This document shows positions 16,832 through 26,548 of a DNA stretch of 64,000 nt, piece after piece (the first letter of the stretch is position 1; each line of letters begins with the position of its first letter). The position numbers were made by a program, and so were the translations under genes. The stretch is from the NCBI RefSeq assembly GCF_018904615.1, contig NZ_JADCNH010000022.1, forward strand, positions 1-64,000, read 5' to 3'. The DNA is from Verticiella alkaliphila (GTDB lineage: Bacteria > Pseudomonadota > Gammaproteobacteria > Burkholderiales > Burkholderiaceae_B). Below the pieces are notes generated by a model. It was not told the origin of the DNA and ran no database searches. It worked only from the letters and a program-made list of their open reading frames with translations.

Positions 16832-17821
16832 ATGGAGCTGGTGATTCAACCCGGCGGACGCGTCATCTCGGCGCAGCCGGGCGCCAATCTGCTGGAGACG
16901 CTGCGCGCCGAGGGCGTGCCCATCTCGCACAGCTGCATGAGCGGGCGTTGCGGCACCTGTCGCTGCCGTGTGGTGGCGGGCGAGGTGCTGGAATCCGGGC
17001 GCGAGATCAAGCGCACGAGCCCGCACGCCGATGCGGACGGCCACTACGTGCTGGCCTGCATGAGCGCGCTCACGGGGCCCTGTGTGATCGAGGTGCCCGA
17101 GCCCGACGAGATCGTCACGCATCCGGCGCGCGTGTTGAAGGCCAAGGTCGAATCCCTCGATGCCCTGACGCACGACATCCTGCGCGTGCGCCTGCGCAGC
17201 CCCAAGCCGCTGGATTTCTCGCCGGGTCAATACGCCACGCTGCAGTTCACGCCGGAGCACATCCGCCCGTACTCCATGGCCGGCATCGCGGGCGACGAGC
17301 TCCTCGAGTTCCACGTGCGGCTCGTGCCGGGTGGCCGGGTGAGTGGCTACGTGCGCGACACCTTGCGCCCGGGCGACGCAGTGCGCGTCAGCGGTCCTCT
17401 GGGTACGGCCTATCTGCGCAGCCGGCACGAGGGCCCGATGCTTTGCGTGGCAGGTGGTACGGGTCTGGCACCAGTGATGTCCATCGTGCGTGGCAGCCTG
17501 GCTGCCGGCATGACTAACGACATCCACGTGTATGCGGGCGCCCGCTCGCCGCAGGACGTCTACGGTCTGGAGGTGCTGCGCACGCTGGCCGACGAATATC
17601 CCAACCTGCACGTGCACAGCATCGTGGCGAGCGGGGCGAGTGTGGATGCCCGTCCCGGACTCGTCACCGATGCCGTCACGGCGGACTGGACCGACCTGTC
17701 CGGCTGGCGCAGCTATCTGTGCGGCTCGCCCCCGATGGTCGATGCGGCTGCCCTGGTGGCCACGCGTCTTGGCGTCCTGCCCAATCACATCCACGCCGAC
17801 GCTTTCTACGATGCCGCCTGA
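16832..17821 (+). CDS. nagAa: Ferredoxin reductase component of salicylate 5-hydroxylase
   Basis: This 329-residue protein has an N-terminal plant-type [2Fe-2S] domain with C35, C40, C43 and C76, then an FAD-binding domain (RPYSMAG near residue 147) and an NAD-binding domain (GGTGLAPVMS near residue 208). The order and the start MELVIQPGGRVISAQPGANL match NahAa/NagAa reductases, which pass electrons from NADH to the Rieske ferredoxin. It leads the nagAa-G-H-Ab unit, the gene set needed for salicylate 5-hydroxylase in Ralstonia U2. RBS GGAGACAAGTC precedes the ATG. Confidence 0.9.
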   Translation: MELVIQPGGRVISAQPGANLLETLRAEGVPISHSCMSGRCGTCRCRVVAGEVLESGREIKRTSPHADADGHYVLACMSALTGPCVIEVPEPDEIVTHPARVLKAKVESLDALTHDILRVRLRSPKPLDFSPGQYATLQFTPEHIRPYSMAGIAGDELLEFHVRLVPGGRVSGYVRDTLRPGDAVRVSGPLGTAYLRSRHEGPMLCVAGGTGLAPVMSIVRGSLAAGMTNDIHVYAGARSPQDVYGLEVLRTLADEYPNLHVHSIVASGASVDARPGLVTDAVTADWTDLSGWRSYLCGSPPMVDAAALVATRLGVLPNHIHADAFYDAA

Positions 17822-17848
17822 GGGCGGCACTGAGGAGGAGAACCTTTC

Positions 17849-19111
17849 ATGCAACCCGAACAACGCGTCTTTCCCGAGGCGCCGGTCTGGGCCGACAGCG
17901 GCTCGAGCCGCATCCCGTTCTGGGCCTACACCGATCCTGCCCTGTATCGGCGCGAGCTCGAACGCTTCTTCTATCACGGGCACTGGTGCTACGTGGGCCT
18001 GGAGGCCGAGATCCCCAAGGCGGGTGACTTCAAGCGCACCACCATCGGTGAGCGCTCGGTCATCATGAACCGTGACGAGACGGGCGCGATCAACGTCATC
18101 GAGAACGTCTGTGCGCACCGCGGCATGCAATTCTGCCGCGAGCGCTCAGGCAACGTGAAGTCGCTCGTCTGTCCGTACCACCAGTGGAACTACTCGCTGC
18201 AGGGCGATCTGCAGGGCGTGCCGTTCCGGCGCGGCGTGAAGCAGGACGGCAAGGTCATGGGTGGCATGCCCAAGGAATTCAAGCCCGACGAGAACGGCCT
18301 GAACAAGCTCAAGGTGGCCACGCGGGGTGGGGTGGTGTTCGCCTCCTTCGATCATGACGTCGAAAGCCTGGAAGACTTCCTCGGCCCGGTGATCCTGAGT
18401 TACTTCGATCGACTCTTCAATGGTCGCGAGCTCACGCTCCTGGGCTACAACCGCCAGCGCATTCCGGGCAACTGGAAGCTGATGCAGGAGAACATCAAGG
18501 ACCCGTATCACCCCGGCCTCCTGCACACGTGGTTCATCACCTACGGCCTCTGGCGCGCGGACAACAAGTCCGAGCTGCGCATGGATGCGAAGCACCGGCA
18601 TGCCGCGATGATCTCCACGCGCGGCAATAGCGGCGCGAAGAACGAAGTCACCCAGGGCGTGACCTCGTTCAAGGAAAGCATGGAGATCAACGACAAGCGC
18701 CTGCTCGACATCGTCCCGGAAGATTGGTGGGGCGGCCCGACGGCCGTGATGATGACTGTGTTCCCGAGCGTGATCTTCCAGCAGCAGGTCAACAGCGTGT
18801 CCACGCGACACATCCAGCCCAACGGCAACGGCTCGTTCGACTTCGTCTGGACGCACTTCGGCTTTGCCGACGACACCGAGGAGATGACGCGCCGGCGCCT
18901 CATCCAGGCCAACCTCTTCGGCCCCGGCGGCTTCGTGTCGGCCGACGACGGCGAGGTGATCGAGTTCTCGCAGAACGGCTTCGCGCAGAAGCCGTACCAC
19001 CGTGCCCTGGCCGAACTGGGCGGCACCGAGGTGGAGGACACCGAGCACATGGTGACCGAGACCTTGATCCGCGGCATGTACCGCTACTGGCGCGATGTGA
19101 TGGGAGTGTGA
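17849..19111 (+). CDS. nagG: Salicylate 5-hydroxylase large (Rieske oxygenase) subunit
   Basis: This 420-residue oxygenase alpha subunit has the Rieske motif C88-x-H90-x17-C108-xx-H111 and the mononuclear iron motif around [13 protein letters not shown] (about residues 213-226). The blocks [19 protein letters not shown] and [19 protein letters not shown] are those of NagG, which hydroxylates salicylate at C5 to gentisate. RBS GAGGAGAACC precedes the ATG. It sits 27 bases after nagAa and one base before nagH. Substrate assignment rests on motif recall and the four-gene context. Confidence 0.9.
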   Translation: MQPEQRVFPEAPVWADSGSSRIPFWAYTDPALYRRELERFFYHGHWCYVGLEAEIPKAGDFKRTTIGERSVIMNRDETGAINVIENVCAHRGMQFCRERSGNVKSLVCPYHQWNYSLQGDLQGVPFRRGVKQDGKVMGGMPKEFKPDENGLNKLKVATRGGVVFASFDHDVESLEDFLGPVILSYFDRLFNGRELTLLGYNRQRIPGNWKLMQENIKDPYHPGLLHTWFITYGLWRADNKSELRMDAKHRHAAMISTRGNSGAKNEVTQGVTSFKESMEINDKRLLDIVPEDWWGGPTAVMMTVFPSVIFQQQVNSVSTRHIQPNGNGSFDFVWTHFGFADDTEEMTRRRLIQANLFGPGGFVSADDGEVIEFSQNGFAQKPYHRALAELGGTEVEDTEHMVTETLIRGMYRYWRDVMGV

Positions 19112-19112
19112 G

Positions 19113-19589
19113 ATGAGCGACGATCTGCAGACCTGGTTCGCCGTGCAGCGGCTCTATCAGGATTACACCGCGGCCGTGGATTCGGCCAACTGGGGCGCCT
19201 GGGTCGATCTTTTCACCGAGGAATGTGAGTACAAAGTGCAGCCGCGCGAGAACTTCGAGCGTGGCCTGCCGCTGTGCACGCTGTGGTTCCTGAGCCAGGG
19301 GATGCTGCGCGATCGCGCCTACGGCATCCAGGAGACCCTGTTCCACGATCCCTACTACCAGCGGCACGTCGTGGATACGCCGCAGATCACCGGGGCCGAT
19401 GGCGACACGATCCTGGCCGAGGCCAACTACGCCGTGTTTCGTACCAAGCGCGACGGCGTGAGCACCGTCTTCAACGTGGGCCGCTATCGCGACCGCATCG
19501 TACGCACGCCCGATGGACTGCGCTTTGCGGCGCGACTGTGCGTCTACGACACCGAGATGATCCCGAATTCCATCATCTATCCGATCTGA
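19113..19589 (+). CDS. nagH: Salicylate 5-hydroxylase small subunit
   Basis: This 158-residue protein has the NTF2-like fold of ring-hydroxylating dioxygenase beta subunits: [20 protein letters not shown], the [18 protein letters not shown] block and the C-terminal [17 protein letters not shown]. It has no cofactor site and pairs structurally with nagG. The start follows the nagG stop by one base, so the two are translationally coupled. Confidence 0.9.
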   Translation: MSDDLQTWFAVQRLYQDYTAAVDSANWGAWVDLFTEECEYKVQPRENFERGLPLCTLWFLSQGMLRDRAYGIQETLFHDPYYQRHVVDTPQITGADGDTILAEANYAVFRTKRDGVSTVFNVGRYRDRIVRTPDGLRFAARLCVYDTEMIPNSIIYPI

Positions 19590-19596
19590 GGAACCC

Positions 19597-19920
19597 ATGA
19601 GCAACATCATCTGGATCGACGTGGCCGCCCACGACGACGTGCCCGAAGACGACGTGATCGGCGTGGACGCGGGCGGGCGCGACGTCGCCCTCTACAGCGT
19701 GCAGGGCGAGCTCTACGCCACCGACAACCTCTGTACCCATGGCCACGCACGGCTGTGCGATGGCTTCCTGGAGGACTTCGAGATCGAATGCCCGCTGCAC
19801 CAGGGCCGGTTCGATGTGCGCAACGGCAAGGCCATGTGCGCCCCGCTGGCCGAGGACGTGAGGACGTATCCGGTCAAGCGCGAGGGCGATCGCGTGCTGG
19901 TGGGGCTGGCTGACGCCTGA
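19597..19920 (+). CDS. nagAb: Rieske ferredoxin of salicylate 5-hydroxylase
   Basis: This 107-residue protein is a small Rieske ferredoxin with C46-T-H48 and C65-PL-H68 ligating the [2Fe-2S] cluster. It shuttles electrons from the nagAa reductase to nagG. It lies seven bases after nagH, closing the four-gene unit. It could also serve the orphan Rieske oxygenase at 25.4 kb. Confidence 0.92.
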   Translation: MSNIIWIDVAAHDDVPEDDVIGVDAGGRDVALYSVQGELYATDNLCTHGHARLCDGFLEDFEIECPLHQGRFDVRNGKAMCAPLAEDVRTYPVKREGDRVLVGLADA

Positions 19921-19971
19921 TCCCTGCTGACGCATCCCCCATCACCAAAAGAGTTCGTTGAGGAGACTGTT

Positions 19972-21140
19972 GTGAAGAAAACCACCCTGGCGGCCGCGGC
20001 GCCCTGGCGAGCGCGCTCGCCTGTCAGACCGCGATCGCGGACATCAAGATCGGCTTTTCCGCCCCCTTGTCCGGCGGACAGGCTGCGGTCGGTCAGGATC
20101 AGCTCGACGGCTTTCAGCTCGCCTTGCAGGAGCGCGATGGCAAGCTGGGCGGCGTTGCCGCCACGGTCATCCGCGAGGACGATCAACTGAAGCCCGACGT
20201 GGGCAGCCAGATCGTGCGCAAGTTCGTCGAGCGCGACCGCGTGGACGCCATCGTGGGCCTGGGCTTTTCCAACGTGCTGATGGCCGGCCTGAAGACGATC
20301 GTCGATTCGGGCACCGTGGCCATCGCCACCAACGCCGGACCGTCCCTGGTGGCCGGCGCCGGGTGCGCGCCCAACGTGTTCTCCGCGGCGTGGCAGAACG
20401 ACGGTGCGGCCGAAGGCATGGGCAAGTACGTCCAGGACAAGGGCTTCAAGCGTGTCTACCTGATGGCGCCGAACTACCAGGCCGGCAAGGACATGATCGC
20501 GGGCTTCAAGCGCTTCTACAAGGGCGAAGTCGTGGACGAGGTGTACACGCAGGTCGGCCAGACGGATTACTCGGCCGAGATCGCCCAGTTGCAGGCGGCG
20601 GGCCCCGACGCGGTGTTCGTGTTCTATCCCGGCGGCATGGGCGTGAACTACATCAAGCAGGTGAGCCAGGCCGGTCTGCTCGCGCGCACGCCGGTGTTCT
20701 CGGTCTTCACGGTGGATGGCACGACGATGCCGGCGCTGCGGGAAGCCGCCGTGGGCAGCGTCTATTCGGCCATGTGGGATGCCGGCCTGCAGACCCCGCG
20801 CAACCAGGCCTTCGTGAAAGCGTTCGAGCAGCGCTATCAGCGCGTGCCGAGCGAGTATGCCGCCACCGCGTACGACGCCGCGCTCATCCTCGACGCGGCG
20901 GTCGGCAAGCTCGGCGGCAACGTGGCGGACAAGAAGGCCTTCGCGCAGGCCGTGCGCGAAGCCGGCAGCACGATCGAGTCCGTGCGCGGCCCCTTCGCGT
21001 TCAACAACAACCACATGCCGATCCAGAACTACTACACCTTCGAAGTCAAGAACGAAGGCGGCAAGCCCGTGGTCGTGGAGACCGGCGTGGCGCTGTCCGA
21101 GCACAAGGACGCGTACCACGGTCAGTGCAAGGCGAGCTAA
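19972..21140 (+). pseudogene. Liv-type ABC transporter binding protein 1 (apparent 1-base deletion in signal peptide)
   Basis: A GTG at 19972, after GAGGAGA, opens a basic start KKTTLAAAA, but the signal peptide then leaves frame. One base restored at GCGGCGCCC (about 20000-20005) gives LASALACQTAIADIKIGFSA leading into the intact body from 20067. The body has the periplasmic type I binding fold of LivK/AmiC proteins (PLSGGQAAVGQDQLDGFQLA, GFSNVLMAGLKTIVDSG, NYQAGKDMIAGFKRFYKGE). It is first in a livKHMGF set next to the nag genes, so an aromatic acid ligand is likely. The intact frame is 20067-21140. Confidence 0.8.
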
Positions 21141-21149
21141 GGAGCCGTC

Positions 21150-22073
21150 ATGACGCTCAGCCTCCTCCTCACGCAGCTGCTGAACGGTCTGCAATACGGC
21201 GTTCTGCTCTTCCTGATGGCCGCCGGGCTCACGCTGGTCTTCGGCATCATGAGCTTCGTGAACCTGGCGCACGGGTCGCTGTACATGCTGGGGGCTTACT
21301 TTGCCGCCGCGGCCTGGAACCTGACCGAGTCGTTCTTCCTGGCCGTCGTGGCCGCGCTTGCGGGCGCGGCTGCGGTGGGCATGCTGCTCGAGCGCATCGC
21401 CGTGTCGCGGCTGTACCGGCGCGACCACCTGGATCACGTCCTGGTCACCTTTGGCCTCGTGCTGTTCTTCAATGAGATCGTGCGCATGGTCTGGGGCTCA
21501 CAGCCCCTGTACCTGCCGGTGCCACAATGGTTGCAGGGCACGGTCGAGCTCTTCGGCGTGACCTACCCGGCCTACCGGGGCGCGATCATCGTCACCGGCC
21601 TCCTGGTGGCCGTGGGCGCGCACTGGCTGATGCATCGCACCCGCATGGGCATGCTCATCCGCGCAGGCTCGTTGAACCCGCAGATGGTCGGCGCGCTGGG
21701 CGTGAACATCAAACTGCTCAACGCCTCGCTGTTCGCGCTGGGCGCGGCCCTGGCCGGGCTGGCCGGCGTCATGGCCGGTCCGATCCTGTCGGTGCAGTCC
21801 GGCATGGGCGATTCGGTGCTCATCACCACGCTGGTGGTGATCGTGATCGGCGGCATCGGGTCGGTGAGCGGCGCGTTCTATGCCGCGCTCATCGTCGGCG
21901 TGGTCGACACGCTCGGCCGGGTGTTCCTGCCGCTCATGATGCGCGAGGTCATGGCGCGCGACATCGCCAATGCGGCGGGCCCGGCGCTCGCCTCCATGCT
22001 CATCTATGTCCTGATGGCGGTGGTGCTCGCCGTTCGTCCGCAAGGACTCTTTCCCGTGAAGGGGGCCAAATGA
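21150..22073 (+). CDS. livH: Branched-chain-type ABC transporter permease LivH
   Basis: This 307-residue membrane protein has the LivH pattern: LLNGLQYGVLLFLMAAGLTL, FVNLAHGSLYMLGAYF, and the cytoplasmic loop RAGSLNPQMVGALGVN before GAALAGLAGVMAGPI. Eight or so membrane helices are apparent. It overlaps livM (ATGA at 22070) and follows the binding-protein gene by nine bases. The transported compound is inferred to be an aromatic or related carboxylate from the nag context, not a branched-chain amino acid. Confidence 0.9.
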   Translation: MTLSLLLTQLLNGLQYGVLLFLMAAGLTLVFGIMSFVNLAHGSLYMLGAYFAAAAWNLTESFFLAVVAALAGAAAVGMLLERIAVSRLYRRDHLDHVLVTFGLVLFFNEIVRMVWGSQPLYLPVPQWLQGTVELFGVTYPAYRGAIIVTGLLVAVGAHWLMHRTRMGMLIRAGSLNPQMVGALGVNIKLLNASLFALGAALAGLAGVMAGPILSVQSGMGDSVLITTLVVIVIGGIGSVSGAFYAALIVGVVDTLGRVFLPLMMREVMARDIANAAGPALASMLIYVLMAVVLAVRPQGLFPVKGAK

Positions 22074-23067
22074 TTTCCGATACCCCGCGCGTGCCAGGGC
22101 CTGCGGCCCTGGCCGTGCCCGTGGTGCTGCTGGTGTTGCTGGCTCTCGTGCCGGTGTACGCGAGCTGGGCGGGTGAGCCGTTCTTCGTGTCTTCTTCGCC
22201 CGCATCCTCATCTACGCCATCGCCGCCTCGGCCCTGAACCTGGTGCTGGGCTTCGGCGGTATGGTGAGCCTGGGCCACGCGCTTTTCTTCGGCATTGGGG
22301 CCTACAGCGTGGCGATCCCGGCGTTCCACGGCATCGACAGTGGCTGGGTGCACCTGATCGTGACCATCGTGGCCTGCGCGGGCGTCGGGCTGGTGACGGG
22401 CGCGATCAGCCTGCGCACCACCGGCATCGGCTTCATCATGATCACGCTGGCCTTTGCCCAGATGGGCTACTACCTCTTCGTGAGCCTGAAGCAGTACGGC
22501 GGCGACGACGGCACGCCCATCACCATGACCAGTCACTTCTTCGGGCTGGACCTGGGCGGGGCCACCTCGGTGTACGTGACGGCCTATCTGCTGCTGGTGG
22601 GGTTGCTGGTGTGGACTGCGCGCTTGCGCGTGGCGCCGTTCGGCATGGTCCTGCGGGGCGGCCGCCTGAACCCGCGTCGCGTGGCCGCCGTGGGCCTGCC
22701 CACCGCGCGCTACCAACTCATCGCCTACGTGATCTCGGCAGTGATCTGCGGCGTCGCCGGCCTGCTGCTGGCCAATCTGAACGCCTTCGCTTCGCCCAGC
22801 ACGTTGTCCTGGATCATCTCGGGCGAGCTCATCGTCATGGTGGTGCTGGGCGGCTTAGGCACCGTGTTCGGGCCGTTGCTGGGCGCCCTGGTGTTCTTGG
22901 GCGCCGAGGAATTGCTCAAGGGCTACACCGAGTACTGGCTGGCCGTGTTCGGTGCACTCATCGTCATCGTCGGCCTGGCCACACGCATGGGCTTGTCCGG
23001 TTTTCTGGCCGGTCTGGGCGCGCGTCGTGCCGCCCGCCGCGAAACGCCCCCGCAGGAGGCCGCATGA
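22070..23067 (+). pseudogene. livM: Branched-chain-type ABC transporter permease LivM (apparent 1-base deletion)
   Basis: The ATG at 22070 overlaps livH and reads a basic/hydrophobic start (VVLLVLLALVPVYASWAGEP) to about 22187. The rest (FFARILIYAIAASALNLVLG, then GFGGMVSLGHALFFGIGAYS) is in the next frame. One base restored at TTCGTGTC (22183-22190) gives a normal ~332-residue LivM. The loop RGGRLNPRRVAAVGLPTARY replaces the usual RESE-type coupling motif. The intact downstream frame is 22243-23067. It overlaps livG by four bases. Confidence 0.8.
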
Positions 23068-23834
23068 GCGCCGTTGCTTCTCCCGCGCCGCTGTTGCGCA
23101 CCCAGGGCCTGGTCAAACGCTACGGTGGCCTGCTCGTGACCGATGCGGTGTCGATGGAGGTTCTGCCCAACCAGGTGCATGCCATCATCGGGCCCAATGG
23201 TGCCGGCAAGACCACACTCATCAACCAGCTCTCCGGTGAGATCGGCTCCAACGAGGGCACGGTCTGGTTCGAAGGGCGAGATGTCACGAGCCTGCCGGTG
23301 TCGGCCCGCGCGCGCCAGGGCTTGCTGCGGTCCTACCAGATCACCTCGATCTTCGAGGATTTCACGGTGCTCGAGAACGCGACCTTCGCCGCCATGGGTG
23401 CGCGCGGCAAGGGTCTGCGCTTCTGGCGGCCGATGCTGGCCGATGGCGAACTGCACGGCGTCGCGCAGAAGGCCTTGGTGGACACCGGTCTGGCCGCCCG
23501 TGCGGACGACGCCGCCAGCGCCCTCGGCTATGGCGAACGCCGCCAGCTGGAGCTGGCCATGGCCCTGGCCGCCAGCCCCAAGGTGTTGCTGCTGGACGAG
23601 CCCATGGCCGGCATGAGCGTGCAGGAATCCGTCGCCGTGGTGGCGCTCCTGCAGCGGCTCAAGCGCGATTACGCCATCGTGCTGATCGAGCACGACATGC
23701 AGGCGGTGTTCGCCCTGGCCGATCGCATTTCCGTCCTCGTGTATGGCCGCGTCGTGGCCTCGGGCACGCCCGACGAGATTCGCCAGGATCCTGAAGTGCG
23801 CCGCGCCTACCTGGGCGATGAGGAGATCGCATGA
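23064..23834 (+). CDS. livG: Branched-chain-type ABC transporter ATPase LivG
   Basis: This 256-residue ABC ATPase has a canonical Walker A (GPNGAGKTT), a Q-loop in RSYQITSIF, a signature-like LGYGERRQLELA, Walker B LLLDEPMAGM and a switch histidine in IEHDMQAVF. The extra loop after the signature is typical of LivG. It is coupled by ATGA overlaps to livM and livF. It powers the permease together with livF. Confidence 0.92.
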   Translation: MSAVASPAPLLRTQGLVKRYGGLLVTDAVSMEVLPNQVHAIIGPNGAGKTTLINQLSGEIGSNEGTVWFEGRDVTSLPVSARARQGLLRSYQITSIFEDFTVLENATFAAMGARGKGLRFWRPMLADGELHGVAQKALVDTGLAARADDAASALGYGERRQLELAMALAASPKVLLLDEPMAGMSVQESVAVVALLQRLKRDYAIVLIEHDMQAVFALADRISVLVYGRVVASGTPDEIRQDPEVRRAYLGDEEIA

Positions 23835-24565
23835 CGCCGCATACCCCCACCCCTGGTCAGCTGCTTTCCGTGCGCAATCTGTGCGCGGCCTACGGCCCGG
23901 CGCAGGCGCTCTTCGGCGTGTCGTTCGACGTGGCTGAGGGCGAGGTCGTGACGCTGCTGGGCCGCAATGGCATGGGCCGCTCGACCACGGTCAAGTGCCT
24001 CTTCGGCCTGCTGCCCGCCACCAGTGGCGAGATGCAGTTCGCCGGCACGTCCACCACGGGCATGCCGTCCCACCGGGTAGCCCGGCTGGGACTCGGCCTG
24101 GTCCCGGAGGGTCGGCAGGTGTTCGCCAACCTGTCCGTGGAAGAGAACCTCGTAGCCACCGCTCGGGCTACCGCGCACGGCCGCGCGCGGCCATGGACGC
24201 TGGAGCGGGTCTACGGCATGTTCCCGCGCCTGCGCGAGCGGCGCGGCAACCTCGGCTCGCAGCTCTCGGGTGGCGAGCAGCAGATGCTCGCCATCGGTCG
24301 CGCGCTGATGACCAACCCGCGGCTGCTCGTGCTGGACGAAGCCACCGAGGGACTGGCACCGCTGGTGCGCGCCGAGATCTGGGAGGCGCTCGCCGCGCTC
24401 AAGGCCGAGGGGTTGGCGCAGATCGTCATCGACAAGAACGTCGGGGCGGTCATGCGTTTTGCCGATCGCCACTTCGTGCTGGAGAAAGGACGCGTCGTCT
24501 GGAGCGGCGACTCAGCCGCGCTGCGCGATGATACCCGGGTGGTCAGCCAGTACCTGGGCGTCTAG
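23831..24565 (+). CDS. livF: Branched-chain-type ABC transporter ATPase LivF with Arg in Walker A
   Basis: This 244-residue ABC ATPase has the LivF layout, with signature LSGGEQQMLAIGRAL and Walker B LLVLDEATEGLAPL. The Walker A reads GRNGMGRST: the lysine that contacts ATP phosphates is replaced by R50. The region that normally holds the switch histidine reads VIDKNVG. The second livF in this window has the same Lys-to-Arg change, so this is a subfamily trait rather than damage. Last gene of the transporter unit; a hairpin follows. Confidence 0.9.
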   Translation: MTPHTPTPGQLLSVRNLCAAYGPAQALFGVSFDVAEGEVVTLLGRNGMGRSTTVKCLFGLLPATSGEMQFAGTSTTGMPSHRVARLGLGLVPEGRQVFANLSVEENLVATARATAHGRARPWTLERVYGMFPRLRERRGNLGSQLSGGEQQMLAIGRALMTNPRLLVLDEATEGLAPLVRAEIWEALAALKAEGLAQIVIDKNVGAVMRFADRHFVLEKGRVVWSGDSAALRDDTRVVSQYLGV

Positions 24566-24573
24566 TCCGGAAC

Positions 24574-24595
24574 GGGCGCGTACGTCCGTGCGCCC
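24574..24595. terminator. Hairpin between convergent livF and the TetR gene
   Basis: GGGCGC (24574-24579) and ACG pair with CGT and GCGCCC (to 24595) around a 2-base loop with a GT bulge. It lies nine bases after the livF stop in the 33-base gap between convergent genes. No T-run is present. Confidence 0.5.
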
Positions 24596-24598
24596 CGG

Positions 24599-25243
24599 TC
24601 AGGCCTTGGCGGCGTCCTTGCGCAGATAGCGCTCGGTCGCCATGGCCACCCATTCCTTGATGAGGCCCCGGTAGGTGGCGTCGTCCGCCTGCCACATCCG
24701 GTTCACCGCCATGCCGCGCACCAGGTTCAGCGTGAGGTTGAGCAGGTGGCGCGCGTCGCGCGCGCTGAGCCCGGCCTGGCGGAACACGGCCAGCCACACG
24801 TCGTTGGTGGATTGCCGGTAATGCTGCATCACTGGCAGGATGCGCTCGAGCAGTTCCGGATCGGTGCGCGCCACCACGATCGCCTCCAGCGCGGCAATGA
24901 ACGGCCAGTCGAAGTACACGCTCAGGCAGTCGCCGATGAAGCCCTCGATGGGCTTTTTCACGGCATCCGGCTGACTCGCCAGGTGTTTGCCCCGCAGGAT
25001 GGCTTCGTCGTAGACCACGGCCGTGGCGGCCACGACCAACTCGGCCTTGGTGGTGAAGTGGTGCATCAGCGCACCATTGGACAACCCGGCCGCGCTCGCC
25101 ACTTCCTTCAGCGTGAGCCGGTTGTACCCGCTGCGCATGAGCACGTCGATCGCGGCGGCCAGCAGTTTCTCGCGGGTCTCGCGGCGGCGCTCTTCCTGCG
25201 TGCGGCGGACGGGGCGGCGGGGCGCGTCGGTGGGCTCGGTCAT
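24599..25243 (-). CDS. TetR-family transcriptional regulator
   Basis: This ~214-residue protein has a TetR N-terminal domain (RRETREKLLAAAIDVLMRSG, then LTLKEVASAAGLSNGALMHH FT-type helix-turn-helix) and a C-terminal ligand domain. The ATG at 25243 is chosen because MTEPTDAPRRPVRRTQEERR leads normally into the helix-turn-helix; the frame stays open to 25357. A TATAAT on this strand lies at 25277-25272. It diverges from the orphan Rieske oxygenase and probably controls it. Confidence 0.82.
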   Translation of the reverse strand: MTEPTDAPRRPVRRTQEERRRETREKLLAAAIDVLMRSGYNRLTLKEVASAAGLSNGALMHHFTTKAELVVAATAVVYDEAILRGKHLASQPDAVKKPIEGFIGDCLSVYFDWPFIAALEAIVVARTDPELLERILPVMQHYRQSTNDVWLAVFRQAGLSARDARHLLNLTLNLVRGMAVNRMWQADDATYRGLIKEWVAMATERYLRKDAAKA

Positions 25244-25320
25244 CAGCAGGGAAGGGCTCGGTGAAGCGAGGATTATAGGCGCGAGGCTACCGCGCCGCAG
25301 CATGTAAAAAAACAAACCGT

Positions 25321-25339
25321 ACACTCTATATGTGATAGG
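25321..25339. promoter_or_regulatory. AT-rich intergenic element between tetR and the Rieske oxygenase gene
   Basis: The 60 bases before the oxygenase are strikingly A/T-rich, with a run of seven A at 25306-25312 and the segment CAC-TCTATAT-GTG (25322-25334), a short dyad suited to a TetR dimer. Promoter boxes are not clear enough to assign. Confidence 0.35.
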
Positions 25340-25387
25340 ATTTTTTCCATCAGGCACGCCAGATGCCGACCATCACGGAGGAGTCTC

Positions 25388-26485
25388 ATGTCATTCATCC
25401 ACAATGCCTGGTATGTCGCCTGTTGGAGCGACGACGTGAAGCCGGGCGCCCTGTTCAGCCGCACGCTGTTGAACCAGCGCGTCGTCTTCTACCGCAAGGC
25501 CGATGGCCAGGCCGCCGCGCTGCAGGATCGCTGTCCGCACCGCTTCATTCCCTTGAGCATGGGCAAGCTCTCGGGCGACGTCATTGAATGTGCCTACCAT
25601 GGCTTGCAGTTCGACTGCTCGGGGCGCTGCACGAAGAACCCGCATGGCGATGGCAAGATCCCCGCCGCGGCCCAGGTGCGCAGCTATCCCGTCGAGGATC
25701 GCCACGGCATGCTCTGGATCTGGATGGGCGAGGAGGCCGCCGATCCCGCCTTGATTCCCGACTACAGCGTGCTCGATGCAGCCGCGGGCTATCAGGTCAC
25801 CCGTGGCTGCATCCACATCGCAGCCAATTACGAGCTGATGGGCGAGAACCTGCTCGACCTGAGCCACATCACCTATCTGCACGACGGCTACCTCGGCAGC
25901 CCGGAGCAGGTGGGCGCGGACCAGACGGTCAAGGAGGAGGGCGGGCGACTGCACTGCAATCGCTGGATGCCGAACATCTCCGTGCCCGGCATCTTCGACA
26001 TGCTGTATCGCCGCGACGGCAAGCCGGTGGACATGTGGACGCACATGACGTGGATGCCGCCCAGCTGCTTTCTGCTGGACACGGGCGTGCAGCAAGCCGG
26101 CCTGGCCGAACGCGAACAGCAGGGCTGGTACTACGGGGTGCACATCCTCACGCCCGAGACCGAGCGGACCACGCACTATCACTTTGCGGCAGCACTGCCC
26201 GCAGGCACCCGGCTCGCCCCGGAGGATGCCGCAACGTTCGCCCAGATGCGCCGCTACGCCTTCGAGGAGCAGGACAAGCCCATCATCGACGCGCAGCAGG
26301 CGGCGATCGGCGAGGCGGACTTCTGGTCGCTCAAGCCGGTGTTGCTGACGGTGGATGCGGGCCCGATTCGCATGCGCCGAAGCCTGGAGAAGCTGCGCCA
26401 GGCCGAAGTGGCGAAGCGCACGGCCGCGGCAGCCCCGGCTGACGCGACGCGAGCGCCGGCACCGCAGGTCACGCAGACGGCCTGA
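25388..26485 (+). CDS. Orphan Rieske oxygenase, VanA/DdmC O-demethylase-like
   Basis: This 365-residue protein has the Rieske motif C49-P-H51 and C68-AY-H71 and the non-heme iron motif ENLLDLSHITYLH of VanA-type oxygenases. The start FIHNAWYVACWSDD and the block PHGDGKIPAAAQVRSYPVED are shared with vanillate and dicamba O-demethylase oxygenases. No VanB-type reductase is adjacent, so electrons may come from nagAa/nagAb 6 kb upstream or from elsewhere. The C-terminus has an extra Ala/Pro-rich tail. Oxidative O-demethylation is the family activity; the substrate is unknown. RBS GGAGGAGTCTC precedes the ATG. Confidence 0.85.
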   Translation: MSFIHNAWYVACWSDDVKPGALFSRTLLNQRVVFYRKADGQAAALQDRCPHRFIPLSMGKLSGDVIECAYHGLQFDCSGRCTKNPHGDGKIPAAAQVRSYPVEDRHGMLWIWMGEEAADPALIPDYSVLDAAAGYQVTRGCIHIAANYELMGENLLDLSHITYLHDGYLGSPEQVGADQTVKEEGGRLHCNRWMPNISVPGIFDMLYRRDGKPVDMWTHMTWMPPSCFLLDTGVQQAGLAEREQQGWYYGVHILTPETERTTHYHFAAALPAGTRLAPEDAATFAQMRRYAFEEQDKPIIDAQQAAIGEADFWSLKPVLLTVDAGPIRMRRSLEKLRQAEVAKRTAAAAPADATRAPAPQVTQTA

Positions 26486-26548
26486 GGCGGCCATCCCCGG
26501 CACGGCGAGACGCAGCGCCGTTCCTCACAAGAAGATCCAGGAGACATC

